Shown here piece by piece: positions 40,161-49,670 of a stretch of 64,000 bases of DNA. Each line of letters begins with the position of its first letter. Within the stretch, counting starts at the first letter, position 1. Source of the stretch: Pseudomonas sp. M30-35 (GTDB lineage: Bacteria > Pseudomonadota > Gammaproteobacteria > Pseudomonadales > Pseudomonadaceae); contig NZ_CP020892.1 of assembly GCF_002163625.1 (NCBI RefSeq), positions 1,426,001 through 1,490,000 of the forward strand, written 5' to 3'. Position numbers and translations under genes: made by a program. The notes beneath the pieces are model-generated. The model was not told the origin of the DNA, did not search any database, and saw nothing but the letters and a program-made list of their open reading frames with translations.

Positions 40161-40889
40161 ATGCGCTTGACCCGAATTATTGCAACAGCCGCATTGGCAC
40201 TGTTAAGCAGCATGGCGTTTGCCGACGAGGCTGAACAGGCTATCCGCAAAACACTGGATACCCTGCAGATCGATGTTCCGGTAGAAAGCATCGTTGCAAG
40301 CCCGCTTAAAGGCTTATACGAAGTTAAGCTCGAAGGTGGTCGGGTGATCTATGCCAGCGCCGACGGCCAGTTTGTGATGCAGGGCTATTTGTTCCAGATG
40401 CAAAATGGCGCGCCGGTCAACTTGACCGAAAAAGCCGAAAGCCAGGGTATCGCCAAGGTCATCAACGCTATTCCGCAAGCGGAAATGGTGGTTTACCCGG
40501 CGGTTGGCAAGGCCAAGACCCACATCACGGTGTTTACCGATACCACGTGCCCGTACTGCCACAAGTTGCATGGCGAAGTGGCAGAGCTGAATAAGCAAGG
40601 TATCGAGGTGCGCTATGTTGCGTTCCCACGTCAGGGTTTAGGCTCGGCGGGCGACAAGCAGCTACAAGCAGTCTGGTGTTCCAAGGATCGCCGCGAGGCC
40701 ATGGATAAAATGGTTCAAGGTGACAATGTAACGGCTGCAGCTTGCTCGAACCCGGTCTCCAAGCAGTTTGCTTTGGGCCAGTCTATCGGTGTACGTGGTA
40801 CTCCGGCTGTAGTGCTTGCCGATGGTCAGTTGATCCCAGGTTATCAACCTGCCGCTCAGCTCGGTGCCAAGGCACTCGCCGCCCAGTAA
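40161..40889 (+). CDS. dsbC: Thiol:disulfide interchange protein DsbC
   Basis: DsbC is the periplasmic disulfide isomerase. The 242-residue precursor has a signal peptide cleaved near AFA-DEA, an N-terminal dimerisation domain and a thioredoxin domain with the CPYC active site (Cys130, Cys133) and a cis-proline region (GTPAVV). AGGAG lies before the ATG at 40161. xerD-dsbC-hom-thrC is the standard Pseudomonas order. Confidence 0.97.
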   Translation: MRLTRIIATAALALLSSMAFADEAEQAIRKTLDTLQIDVPVESIVASPLKGLYEVKLEGGRVIYASADGQFVMQGYLFQMQNGAPVNLTEKAESQGIAKVINAIPQAEMVVYPAVGKAKTHITVFTDTTCPYCHKLHGEVAELNKQGIEVRYVAFPRQGLGSAGDKQLQAVWCSKDRREAMDKMVQGDNVTAAACSNPVSKQFALGQSIGVRGTPAVVLADGQLIPGYQPAAQLGAKALAAQ

Positions 40890-40936
40890 TCTCCAGGGTT
40901 CTTTGGTCGTGGAGTGGGGCAGATTGACTATTACTT

Positions 40937-40965
40937 AGCCGCTTCGTAATGTGCGGCTCTCTTTT
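40937..40965 (+). terminator. Terminator after dsbC
   Basis: AGCCGC (40937-40942) and GCGGCT (40953-40958) form a stem followed by CTCTTTTT. Confidence 0.7.
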
Positions 40966-40969
40966 TATG

Positions 40970-40995
40970 CGACCGGCCTATGAGTCGGTCGTTTT
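40970..40995 (+). terminator. Second hairpin with T-tract, in the hom leader
   Basis: CGACCG (40970-40975) pairs with CGGTCG (40986-40991), followed by TTTT. It lies 25 bases before the hom start, so it may be a back-up terminator or reduce hom-thrC transcription. Confidence 0.5.
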
Positions 40996-41019
40996 GTGCA
41001 GTACAGATGGGAGTTCAGT

Positions 41020-42324
41020 GTGAAACCGGTCAAAGTAGGCATTTGTGGTTTAGGTACTGTCGGTGGCGGTACATTCAACGTGCTCAAGCGTAATGCCGAG
41101 GAAATCTCGCGGCGTGCTGGGCGTGGTATTGAAGTGGCGCAGATTGCGCAGCGTTCAGCTAACCCGCAATGCGACACGACCGGTACTGCAATTACCAACG
41201 ATGTCTTCGAATTGGTCAGCAACCCCGAGATTGAAGTGGTTGTCGAACTGATTGGCGGCAGCACAATCGCCCGCGACGTGGTGCTCAAGGCCATTGAAAA
41301 CGGCAAGCACGTGGTGACCGCAAACAAGGCGCTGATCGCTGTGCACGGCAATGAGATTTTTGCCAAGGCCCGCGAGAAAGGCGTGATCGTTGCGTTTGAA
41401 GCCGCGGTTGCTGGCGGCATTCCAGTGATCAAGGCGATCCGTGAGGGTTTGGCGGCTAACCGTATCAACTGGCTGGCTGGCATCATCAACGGCACGGGTA
41501 ACTTCATCCTCAGCGAGATGCGTGAGAAAGGCCGTGCCTTTGCTGATGTGCTGTCTGAAGCGCAAGCGCTGGGTTATGCCGAAGCAGACCCGACCTTTGA
41601 TGTCGAAGGCATTGATGCGGCGCACAAGCTGACCATTTTAGCGTCGATTGCCTTTGGTATTCCGCTGCAATTCGACAAAGCCTACACCGAAGGCATCACC
41701 AAGCTGACCACCGCTGACGTCAATTACGCCGATGCTCTGGGTTATCGCATCAAGCACCTGGGTGTGGCGCGTCGCACCGAGGCTGGCATCGAGTTGCGTG
41801 TGCACCCGACGCTGATCCCGGCTGATCGCCTGATCGCCAACGTCAATGGCGTAATGAACGCAGTCATGGTCAACGGTGATGCAGTGGGCTCGACGCTGTA
41901 CTACGGTGCTGGTGCTGGTATGGAGCCAACGGCTTCGTCAGTGGTTGCTGATCTGGTTGACGTAGTGCGCGCCCTGACTACCGACCCAACCAACCACGTG
42001 CCGCATCTGGCCTTCCAGCCAGATTCACTGTCTGATCATCCGATCCTGCCGATCAGTGCCTGTGAGAGTGCTTATTACCTGCGCATTCAAGCCAAGGATC
42101 GTCCGGGTGTTCTGGCTCAAGTGGCGAGCATCTTGTCGGCGCGTGGTATCAACATCGAATCAATCATGCAGAAAGAAGTCGAAGAGCATGACGGTTTGGT
42201 GCCAATGATCCTGGTTACGCACCGTGTCGTTGAAGCGCAAATCGATGAAGCAATCACCGCGCTCGAAGCGTTGGATGATATTGCTGGCAGCGTTGTGCGC
42301 ATCCGCGTCGAACAACTGGTCTAA
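41020..42324 (+). CDS. hom: Homoserine dehydrogenase
   Basis: Hom reduces aspartate semialdehyde to homoserine for threonine and methionine. The 434-residue protein has the NAD(P) loop GICGLGTVGGGT, the catalytic region with AAVAGGIPVIK and GIINGTGNFIL, and a C-terminal ACT domain (about 350-430) for allosteric control, usually by threonine. It starts at GTG 41020 with GGGAG six bases upstream. thrC follows after 11 bases. Confidence 0.97.
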   Translation: MKPVKVGICGLGTVGGGTFNVLKRNAEEISRRAGRGIEVAQIAQRSANPQCDTTGTAITNDVFELVSNPEIEVVVELIGGSTIARDVVLKAIENGKHVVTANKALIAVHGNEIFAKAREKGVIVAFEAAVAGGIPVIKAIREGLAANRINWLAGIINGTGNFILSEMREKGRAFADVLSEAQALGYAEADPTFDVEGIDAAHKLTILASIAFGIPLQFDKAYTEGITKLTTADVNYADALGYRIKHLGVARRTEAGIELRVHPTLIPADRLIANVNGVMNAVMVNGDAVGSTLYYGAGAGMEPTASSVVADLVDVVRALTTDPTNHVPHLAFQPDSLSDHPILPISACESAYYLRIQAKDRPGVLAQVASILSARGINIESIMQKEVEEHDGLVPMILVTHRVVEAQIDEAITALEALDDIAGSVVRIRVEQLV

Positions 42325-42335
42325 GGGGAATCGTT

Positions 42336-43745
42336 ATGCGTTATATCAGCACTCGCGGTCAGGCCCCGGCCCTGAATTTTGAAGATGTACTGCTGACCGG
42401 CCTGGCCAGTGACGGCGGCCTGTATGTGCCGGAAAACTTGCCACGCTTTACCCAGGAAGAAATCGCCTCGTGGGCGGGATTGCCTTACCACGAACTGGCA
42501 TTCCGAGTGATGCGCCCATTCGTGACCGGCAGTATCCCGGATGCGGATTTCAAGAAAATCCTCGAAGAAACCTACGGGGTATTTGCCCACAGCGCTGTTG
42601 CGCCATTGCGCCAACTGAACGGCAATGAGTGGGTGTTGGAGCTGTTTCATGGCCCAACATTGGCATTCAAAGATTTCGCCCTGCAATTACTCGGTCGCTT
42701 GCTCGATTACGTGCTGGAAAAGCGTGGCGAGCGCGTAGTGATCATGGGTGCTACCTCGGGTGATACCGGTTCTGCTGCGATTGAGGGCTGTCGTCGTTGT
42801 GAGAACGTCGATATCTTCATTCTGCATCCGCATAATCGCGTATCCGAAGTTCAGCGTCGGCAGATGACCACCATCGCTGGCGAGAACATCCATAACATCG
42901 CCGTCGAAGGTAACTTTGATGACTGCCAGGAGATGGTCAAGGACAGCTTTGCTGACCAAAGCTTTCTCAAAGGTACGCGCTTAGTCGCAGTCAACTCGAT
43001 CAATTGGGCGCGGATCATGGCCCAGATCGTGTACTACTTCCATGCATCCCTGCAGCTCGGTGGTCCGGCGCGCTCGGTGGCATTCTCGGTGCCAACCGGC
43101 AACTTCGGCGACATCTTTGCCGGCTACCTGGCGCGCAACATGGGCCTGCCAATCAGTCAGCTGATTGTTGCGACCAACCGTAATGACATCCTGCATCGCT
43201 TTATGAGCGGTAATCAGTACGTCAAAGACACCTTGCACCCAACGCTGTCGCCGTCGATGGATATCATGGTTTCGTCGAACTTTGAGCGACTGTTGTTTGA
43301 TATGCACGGCCGTAACGGTGCGGCGATTGCTGAATTGATGGCCAACTTCAAGAAGGGCGGTGGTTTCAGCGTCGAGCAGGATCGCTGGACCGAAACCCGC
43401 AAGTTGTTTGATTCGCTGGCAGTGGACGATACCGAAACCTGCGAAACCATCGCAGACGTCTACAAGGAATGCGGTGAGTTGCTTGACCCGCATACGGCGA
43501 TTGGGGTCAAGGCAGCGCGTGAGTGCCGCCGTAGCCTGAGCGTGCCAATGGTTATTCTCGGTACTGCACACCCGGTTAAATTCCCGGAGGCGGTTGAGAA
43601 AGCCAGCATCGGCCAAGCCCCTGTGTTGCCGCCACACTTGGCTGACCTGTTCGAGCGTGACGAACGCTGCACAGTGCTGGCCAATGACCTGAAAGCGGTT
43701 CAGGGCTTTGTTTCCGCTCACGGTAATCGCGGCAAGCCGCTCTAA
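42336..43745 (+). CDS. thrC: Threonine synthase
   Basis: ThrC turns O-phosphohomoserine into threonine with pyridoxal phosphate. The 469-residue long-form protein has the PLP lysine in GPTLAFKDFALQ and the phosphate-binding GATSGDTGSAA. It forms an operon with hom, closed by a strong terminator. Confidence 0.97.
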   Translation: MRYISTRGQAPALNFEDVLLTGLASDGGLYVPENLPRFTQEEIASWAGLPYHELAFRVMRPFVTGSIPDADFKKILEETYGVFAHSAVAPLRQLNGNEWVLELFHGPTLAFKDFALQLLGRLLDYVLEKRGERVVIMGATSGDTGSAAIEGCRRCENVDIFILHPHNRVSEVQRRQMTTIAGENIHNIAVEGNFDDCQEMVKDSFADQSFLKGTRLVAVNSINWARIMAQIVYYFHASLQLGGPARSVAFSVPTGNFGDIFAGYLARNMGLPISQLIVATNRNDILHRFMSGNQYVKDTLHPTLSPSMDIMVSSNFERLLFDMHGRNGAAIAELMANFKKGGGFSVEQDRWTETRKLFDSLAVDDTETCETIADVYKECGELLDPHTAIGVKAARECRRSLSVPMVILGTAHPVKFPEAVEKASIGQAPVLPPHLADLFERDERCTVLANDLKAVQGFVSAHGNRGKPL

Positions 43746-43769
43746 ACGATCTGCGTTTTAAGTTGCGCC

Positions 43770-43808
43770 AAAAAAGGCCGGTAACCATAAGGGTTACCGG
43801 CCTTTTTT
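43770..43808 (+). terminator. Terminator of hom-thrC
   Basis: GGCCGGTAACC (43776-43786) pairs with GGTTACCGGCC (43792-43802), flanked by an A-run and six T residues. Confidence 0.92.
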
Positions 43809-43949
43809 ATGGCGGTTATTTACATTTAACCAAGATTTTTAATCAACTGCGCACGCGATACTTGTTAGGGTAGTTGCCATCGCATCGAAAGCTGTCGCCT
43901 GGGGGCGTTTTCGTGTACTGCCCGCAAGGGCTGAACTGGAGGGGCTGCC

Positions 43950-45392
43950 ATGTCGCTGCGTAATGCTGTCCAGCTAATTTGTTATCCCAATCGGTTGGGT
44001 AATAATCTTGCTGACCTATATACCGTTATCGATCGCTACTTGGGCGATACCATTGGTGGCGTGCATATTCTGCCGCTGTATCCATCCAATGCCGACAGTG
44101 GATTTTCACCACTGACTCACGCTGAAGTCGATCCGGCATTTGGTACTTGGGAGGATGTTGAGCGCATCACCGCACGCTATGACCTGTGCTTGGACCTGAC
44201 CATCAATCATATTTCCGATGAGTCGGTGGAGTTCAAGGACTTCCTGAAAAACGGCGCAGCCTCAGCCTATGCTGATCTGTTTGTGCAGGTCGATCGATTA
44301 GGGCCAATCAGCCCTGAAGATCTGGCGCTGATCCATATTCGTAAAGAAAAAGAGCCATTTCGCGAGGTGCAGTTTGCCAATGGCGAGCGCGGACGTGTGT
44401 GGTGCACTTTCACCGAGCAGCAAATTGACCTCGATTACACCGCAGCGCATACCTATCAGTTGATGGAGGGCTATATCGCCTTTCTTGCGGCGCGTGGGGT
44501 CAAGTTGTTCCGTCTCGATGCATTCGGCTATACCACCAAACGCATAGGTAGCAGCTGTTTTTTGGTTGAGCCTGAGGTTTATCGGATTCTCGAATGGTTC
44601 CGCGATACCACGCAGAAGTACGGTGCGGAAACCCTGCCCGAAGTACACGATCACACCAGTTATCAGTACGCCATTTCCCGGCGTGGTATGCGCCCGTACG
44701 CCTTCGCATTACCGCCACTGATGCTGCATTGCCTGCTTGAAGGCAGCAGCCGTTACCTGAAGAACTGGTTGCGTATGAGCCCGCGCAACCAGGTGACGGT
44801 GCTTGATACGCACGATGGTATTTGTATTCCTGATGTTGAGGGCGTGTTACCAGAAGATCAAATTAAGGCATTGATCGCCAATGTCTCCGAGCGCAGTGCC
44901 GACCCGATTATGCGCCGCTCGGCGGTGAATGTGCACAGTGTCGGTGCCATCTATCAACTGACCTGCACTTTCTATGAAGCACTGCAGTGTGATGACGATG
45001 CTTATATCGTTGCCCGCGCCATCCAGTTTTTTACCCCGGGTATCCCACAAGTCTATTACGTCGGTTTGCTGGCCGGGGCCAATGATTATGATTTGCTGGA
45101 AAGCGGTGGCGAGGCGCGCGATATCAATCGCCACTACTACAGCCTTGAAGAAATAGAGCAGGAAATGCAGCGGCCGGTGGTTCAGCGCCTGCTCGAACTC
45201 ATGCGTTTTCGCAGTAACTATCCTGCATTTTCAGGCCGCTTTGAGCTCAACTCGTCAATTGACAGTCGAGTATTGATGGGGTGGCGCCATGGCGAGTTTT
45301 ATTGCCGGCTGGACATCGACTTGATCGCCAAGACCGCAGTCATCAATTACCGTGATGTTGAGGCTTGTTGCGAGCGTGAGATGCAGTGCTAG
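43950..45392 (+). CDS. GH13 sucrose-phosphorylase-like glucosyl phosphorylase
   Basis: The 480-residue protein is of the GH13 sucrose phosphorylase subfamily, which splits sucrose or related glucosides with phosphate to alpha-glucose 1-phosphate. Active-site blocks are present: nucleophile Asp190 (FRLDAFGY), acid/base Glu231 (LPEVHDH) and the stabilising Asp in DTHDG (286-290). Close relatives use sucrose, sucrose 6'-phosphate, glucosylglycerol or glucosylglycerate; no sugar transporter or regulator is nearby, so the acceptor is unknown. An osmolyte-related substrate is plausible. GGAGGG lies upstream of the ATG at 43950. Confidence 0.88.
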   Translation: MSLRNAVQLICYPNRLGNNLADLYTVIDRYLGDTIGGVHILPLYPSNADSGFSPLTHAEVDPAFGTWEDVERITARYDLCLDLTINHISDESVEFKDFLKNGAASAYADLFVQVDRLGPISPEDLALIHIRKEKEPFREVQFANGERGRVWCTFTEQQIDLDYTAAHTYQLMEGYIAFLAARGVKLFRLDAFGYTTKRIGSSCFLVEPEVYRILEWFRDTTQKYGAETLPEVHDHTSYQYAISRRGMRPYAFALPPLMLHCLLEGSSRYLKNWLRMSPRNQVTVLDTHDGICIPDVEGVLPEDQIKALIANVSERSADPIMRRSAVNVHSVGAIYQLTCTFYEALQCDDDAYIVARAIQFFTPGIPQVYYVGLLAGANDYDLLESGGEARDINRHYYSLEEIEQEMQRPVVQRLLELMRFRSNYPAFSGRFELNSSIDSRVLMGWRHGEFYCRLDIDLIAKTAVINYRDVEACCEREMQC

Positions 45393-45395
45393 AAA

Positions 45396-45426
45396 CGACA
45401 AGGGCTCACCGAGTGAGCCCTTGTCG
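45396..45426. terminator. 14-bp hairpin between converging genes
   Basis: CGACAAGGGCTCAC (45396-45409) pairs perfectly with GTGAGCCCTTGTCG (45413-45426) around CGA. No T-tract follows, but the strong stem between converging genes suggests termination. Confidence 0.6.
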
Positions 45427-45485
45427 CAGTGGGGATTCTGCAGCAGAGAACCTGCTGTAGATTGACGTGACAGTGGCCTAAGTTA

Positions 45486-46802
45486 TCAGCTCATCATCGA
45501 TACAATCACGAATGTGCCGGCGATCGCGACCCCTGAAATACCTAGCCAGATGATCAAGTAACCCATGATATCCCGGGCTGAGAGCCCAGCAACGCCCAGC
45601 AACGGCAGGGCCCAGAACGGTTGGATTTGATTAGTCCAGCCGTCACCCCACGTGAATGCCATGATGGTTTGCGCCGGATCTGCACCCAAGGCGTGGGCCG
45701 CATTCATCATGATAGGACCTTGGATCGCCCACTGGCCGCCACCGGAGGGGATAAAGAAGTTGACGATGCCCGCGCAGAGGAATGTCAGCAAGGGGAAGGT
45801 TTCTGGTGTGGCGATGTGAATGATCGCCTCAGAGAATTCCGTCACCAGCCCGGAGCCGGTCATCATTCCGGCAATCCCTGCGTAAAGCGGGAACTGCACA
45901 ATAATGCCACTGCCGGCAGTCACTGCCTTGCTGGCTGCCTTGGTGTAAGAGGCCGAGTTTTTGTGCAGTATCAGCCCGAGCGCGAGAAAGAACAGAATGA
46001 TGGTATTGAGGTTTACGTTGAAGCCTTTGTCGATGATCTGTCCAACCAAATAGGCCGCGGCTATACAGCCCAGGAAAAAGATCGGCCAGCGACTGTGTTC
46101 AAGGCGATCAGAGGGAGTCATGCCTTTTTTGCTGATGGGGGCATCGTCTTGCACATCCTCATCGGTATCTTGCAGACGGATGATGTCCTTGGGCTGCTTT
46201 TGCAGCAAAAAGAAACCTACCAGTAATACCAGCAGCAACAGGGTGAGGATGATGTTCCAGCTTGAGTAAAGCGTTTGCGAGACGGGAATGATGCCTAGGG
46301 TGTCTTCCATGAAATGGCCTGGCGTCGCGATAACCAGCGGAATCGAGGACGATGGCCCGCGCACCAACTCGCCACCATATGCGGCCGCCACGATCAACGG
46401 GAAGTGAATCGCCACGCGTTTACCCATTTCCCGGGCAAGGATGGCGCCCGCCACCATACCAAAGCCCCAGTTGAGGTAATAACAGACAAAGCTGACCACA
46501 ATGGTCAAAACCAATGCTTGTTTTGGGGTGTTGGCGTGCTTGGTAAGACCGCTGAGCATGGCTTGGACTGCCGGGCTCAATGCGAGTACATAACCGGTCA
46601 GCAGTACGAGCACCATCTGCATGCCGAAGGTAAACAGTTTAGAGAAGCCATCTCCCCAATAACTGGCCATGTCCATGGGTGATTGGCCCGTGATTCCAAC
46701 TCCCATCAGCAGCACAATAAAGGTCAGCAGGACTGCCAATAGAAAGGCGCTAGGCAGATAACGCTGCACCATTTTTACAGAGAAATTAGTTATCGCTTCC
46801 AT
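45486..46802 (-). CDS. AtoE-family short-chain fatty acid transporter
   Basis: The 438-residue inner-membrane protein has about ten or more hydrophobic helices and matches the AtoE/TIGR00366 type (NWGFGMVAGAILAREMGK, FFIPSGGGQWAIQGP, WGDGWTNQIQPFWALPLLG). Such proteins take up short-chain fatty acids or similar carboxylates. AGGA stands upstream of the ATG at 46802. It diverges from an IclR regulator, and no catabolic enzyme for a short-chain acid is adjacent, so the solute is inferred from family alone. Confidence 0.9.
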   Translation of the reverse strand: MEAITNFSVKMVQRYLPSAFLLAVLLTFIVLLMGVGITGQSPMDMASYWGDGFSKLFTFGMQMVLVLLTGYVLALSPAVQAMLSGLTKHANTPKQALVLTIVVSFVCYYLNWGFGMVAGAILAREMGKRVAIHFPLIVAAAYGGELVRGPSSSIPLVIATPGHFMEDTLGIIPVSQTLYSSWNIILTLLLLVLLVGFFLLQKQPKDIIRLQDTDEDVQDDAPISKKGMTPSDRLEHSRWPIFFLGCIAAAYLVGQIIDKGFNVNLNTIILFFLALGLILHKNSASYTKAASKAVTAGSGIIVQFPLYAGIAGMMTGSGLVTEFSEAIIHIATPETFPLLTFLCAGIVNFFIPSGGGQWAIQGPIMMNAAHALGADPAQTIMAFTWGDGWTNQIQPFWALPLLGVAGLSARDIMGYLIIWLGISGVAIAGTFVIVSMMS

Positions 46803-46959
46803 CAGAAATCCTGTTGTTTTTATGGTGATTGCAATTGGTTGCAAGGGTATAAGCAGACGGCCTCTACTCGTCGGGGTGTTTGGCTTTTAGAGAAATTTTC
46901 ACATCTTGTGATAGGGGGCAGCCTTTGGCGGTACGGCTGGTTGCCTCATTTATCATATG

Positions 46960-46974
46960 GTTCGCTATACGAAC
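46960..46974. promoter_or_regulatory. IclR-type operator, site 1
   Basis: GTTCG-CTATA-CGAAC, a perfect 5-bp inverted repeat with five-base spacer, nearest the transporter gene. The format is that of PcaR/PobR-type IclR sites. Confidence 0.65.
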
Positions 46975-46978
46975 ATAT

Positions 46979-46993
46979 GTTTGCTTAACGAAC
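46979..46993. promoter_or_regulatory. IclR-type operator, site 2
   Basis: GTTTG-CTTAA-CGAAC has the same format with one mismatch, centred 19 bases from site 1. Confidence 0.6.
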
Positions 46994-47052
46994 ACAATGC
47001 GCGATCATCTTTCTCAGGTCAATACTTTCCAGGTCGCGCTTGCAAAATGCAT

Positions 47053-47067
47053 GTTCGTAAGGCGAAC
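47053..47067. promoter_or_regulatory. IclR-type operator, site 3
   Basis: GTTCG-TAAGG-CGAAC, a perfect inverted repeat 58 bases before the regulator start, placed for autoregulation. Confidence 0.65.
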
Positions 47068-47124
47068 AAATGCTAGAGTTCTGCCCGCTCGAGAGGGTGT
47101 ATGTGTAGCGATCAAGGAGAAACG

Positions 47125-47916
47125 ATGGACGACAAGGTGCTTCAGCCAGATGACCGGGATTACGTGAGTGCATTGGCTTCCGGGTTGAAGGTTTTACTGG
47201 CATTCGATGCGGATCACCCACGAATGACGTTGAGTGAAGTGGCTGCCCGCACGACCATGGATCGCGCTAAAGCCAGACGATTTCTACTCACCTTGCATTC
47301 ACTGGGGTATATGCGTCGCAGTGGCCGTCAGTTCGAGCTGACGCCGCAGGTGTTGCAGCTCGGCCATGCATATCAGGCATCGAATCAATACAGTACGGTG
47401 ATTCAGCACTACCTGCAGGACATCACCTCGGAGCTTGGCGAGTCGTCTTCTTTAACCGTTCTCGACGGTAACGATGTGGTCTATGTGACTCGCTCCGCCG
47501 CGCCGCACCGACTGATGGCGATCACTCTTGTGGCGGGGACCCGATTGCCCGCCGCCTATACTTCAATGGGCAGGGTATTGCTCGCGCAGATGACTAACCA
47601 GGCGTTGCAAGCCTTTGTCGAGCGTGTACCGTTGGAGTCGCATACGGCGTTTTCGATCACCGATAAAGACGCATTGCGTGAAGAAATTAGTAAGATTCGA
47701 ACTCAAGGCTACGCCATGGTCGATCAGGAACTGGACCTTGGCTTGCGTTCGGTGGCCGTGCCTGTATTTGCCGGCAATGGTGATTTGCTGGGGGCTATCA
47801 ATATCAGCACCAATGCCTCACGGGTGCCCACTGAAGTCCTTCTGAATGATTATCTGCCCAAGCTTCAGCGGGTTGCGCAAACTGTGCGTACTGTCATTCG
47901 CTCAGCCTTGGGCTGA
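47125..47916 (+). CDS. IclR-family transcriptional regulator
   Basis: The 263-residue protein has an N-terminal winged HTH (about 15-75, MTLSEVAARTTMDRAKARRF) and a C-terminal effector domain (about 85-260) of the PcaR/PcaU/PobR-like group (TRLPAAYTSMGRVLLA, MVDQELDLGLRSVAVPV). Effectors in this group are often aromatic or carboxylic acids. AAGGAG lies before the ATG at 47125. Three matching operators lie between it and the AtoE-type transporter, its evident target. Confidence 0.93.
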   Translation: MDDKVLQPDDRDYVSALASGLKVLLAFDADHPRMTLSEVAARTTMDRAKARRFLLTLHSLGYMRRSGRQFELTPQVLQLGHAYQASNQYSTVIQHYLQDITSELGESSSLTVLDGNDVVYVTRSAAPHRLMAITLVAGTRLPAAYTSMGRVLLAQMTNQALQAFVERVPLESHTAFSITDKDALREEISKIRTQGYAMVDQELDLGLRSVAVPVFAGNGDLLGAINISTNASRVPTEVLLNDYLPKLQRVAQTVRTVIRSALG

Positions 47917-48080
47917 GCTTTTTGACGAAAATTGCACCGTTGCAAGATTGTCTCGATCAGCTCGCAGAGTGGTTTTCTAATTCGCGGCAAGCAGGGCAGC
48001 TTGCCTCGATTTCAATAGGCAGCAGGTTGCTTGCGTGCAACCGCTTACCTGCCTCTTACCTAAAACCGCTCGATTCAGCT

Positions 48081-49538
48081 TTACATGCCAAGCAGTGGTG
48101 GTGGGCAGCGCTGATACCACTGCGTGGCCTGTTCATAAGCATAGGCCAGTTGCAGTACTGCCATGTCTGCTTGATGTCGACCTATGATCTGCATACCCAT
48201 TGGCAAACCCTGCTCATTGAAGCCAACCGGCACATTCGCCACCGGACAACCGGAGAGGGTGCCGGGAATCACCACTTCCATCCAGCGGTGATAGGTGTCC
48301 ATGGCAATGCCTTCGATTTCTTTAGGCCAGTCGAGGGTCTTGTCAAACGGGAACACCTGCGCGCTGGGCAGCAACAGATAATCGTATTTCTCGAACAGGC
48401 GACTGATGGCCCGATACCAGTCGGTACGCGCGGCAGAGGCGCGATACACATCCATCGCCGAAAGGGCTAACCCCCCTTCGATTTCCCAGCAGGCCTCGGG
48501 CTTTAATTGGGCGCGTTGTTGTGGGTCGGCATAGCGGCTACCGAGTGAACCCGCAACCAGCCAATGGCGTAGGGTGCACCAGGTGCTCCATAACCGCTCG
48601 GGGGCATAATCCGTGTGGGCATCTTCGACATGACAACCCAGCGCTTCGAAGTCTCCAAGGGCGCGTTTGCACAAATCAAGCACACCGTGTTGCATTGGCA
48701 AGTAGCCGTTAAAGTCACCCAGCCAGCCGAGTCGTGCACCTTTGACGTCACACTCCAGCGAACTTGCGAATTGGGTGCCCGGCTCGCTGATCGACAAGGG
48801 GGAGCGTGAGTCGCCGCCGGCTTGCGTTGACAGGAGCAGGGCGACATCACGCACGCTGCGCCCCATCGGCCCTTCATAGCCTAACTGATCAATAAATAAA
48901 TCAGCGCTGTCATCAAATGGAACCCGGCCTTGTGAGGGGCGAAAACCAATGATGTTGTTGAATGCAGCAGGGTTGCGCAGCGAACCCATCATGTCACTGC
49001 CGTCGGCCACTGGCACCAGTTGCAAGGCCAGCGCCGCTCCGGCTCCGCCGCTACTGCCACCGGCCGTGCAGCTAGGATCATAAGCGCAGCCGGTGACGCC
49101 GAACACGGGGTTATAACTGTGTGAACCCAGACCGAATTCGGGTGTATTGGTTTTACCGATAATGATGGCGCCAGCCGCACGGATACGCTCGACCATGATG
49201 CCATCGTGATCAGGTATATGGTCGCGGAACAAAGGTGAGCCCAAGGTGGTGCGAATACCCTTGGTCAGTGACAAATCCTTGATCGCATGGGGCAGACCAT
49301 GCATCCAACCGTGGTATTCCCCGCGCGCTAACTCGTTGTCACGCTCGTCGGCCTGAGCTAGAAGGGTTTCTTCCGGTTGTAGGCTGACGATGGCGTTTAC
49401 TGCCGGGTTGAATCGCTCGATATGCGCAAGGTAATCGCTCATCACTTCACGGCAGGACACTTGACGCAGGCGGATGCGTTCAGCCAATTCGTGGGCCTGA
49501 AGTTGAACCAGTTCGCTGATATTTTGGTTCTTGCTCAT
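48081..49538 (-). CDS. Amidase signature family hydrolase
   Basis: The 485-residue protein has the amidase signature: Lys in HAIKDLS (about 90), the GGSSGGAGAA block and the nucleophile Ser region GSDMMGSLRNP. The GSDMMGS version, in place of GSDxGGS, occurs in a subset of the family. It hydrolyses a carboxamide to acid and ammonia. The ATG at 49538 is chosen on family start; a longer frame exists to 49661. It lies 132 bases downstream of the polyamine-type binding protein gene on the same strand, so the imported solute or its product may be its substrate. Confidence 0.9.
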   Translation of the reverse strand: MSKNQNISELVQLQAHELAERIRLRQVSCREVMSDYLAHIERFNPAVNAIVSLQPEETLLAQADERDNELARGEYHGWMHGLPHAIKDLSLTKGIRTTLGSPLFRDHIPDHDGIMVERIRAAGAIIIGKTNTPEFGLGSHSYNPVFGVTGCAYDPSCTAGGSSGGAGAALALQLVPVADGSDMMGSLRNPAAFNNIIGFRPSQGRVPFDDSADLFIDQLGYEGPMGRSVRDVALLLSTQAGGDSRSPLSISEPGTQFASSLECDVKGARLGWLGDFNGYLPMQHGVLDLCKRALGDFEALGCHVEDAHTDYAPERLWSTWCTLRHWLVAGSLGSRYADPQQRAQLKPEACWEIEGGLALSAMDVYRASAARTDWYRAISRLFEKYDYLLLPSAQVFPFDKTLDWPKEIEGIAMDTYHRWMEVVIPGTLSGCPVANVPVGFNEQGLPMGMQIIGRHQADMAVLQLAYAYEQATQWYQRCPPPLLGM

Positions 49539-49670
49539 TAGGTCTCGCTCAGGAAAGCAGTTATGAAAGAGCGCCCAGCCGCGTCCGCAAGAAACGTGGG
49601 CGCAGAGCTCAGCGTTGTGTAAATGGAGGGCAGTGTTGCTCAGGTGGATATTTGCCCTCACCGCAGAGGC

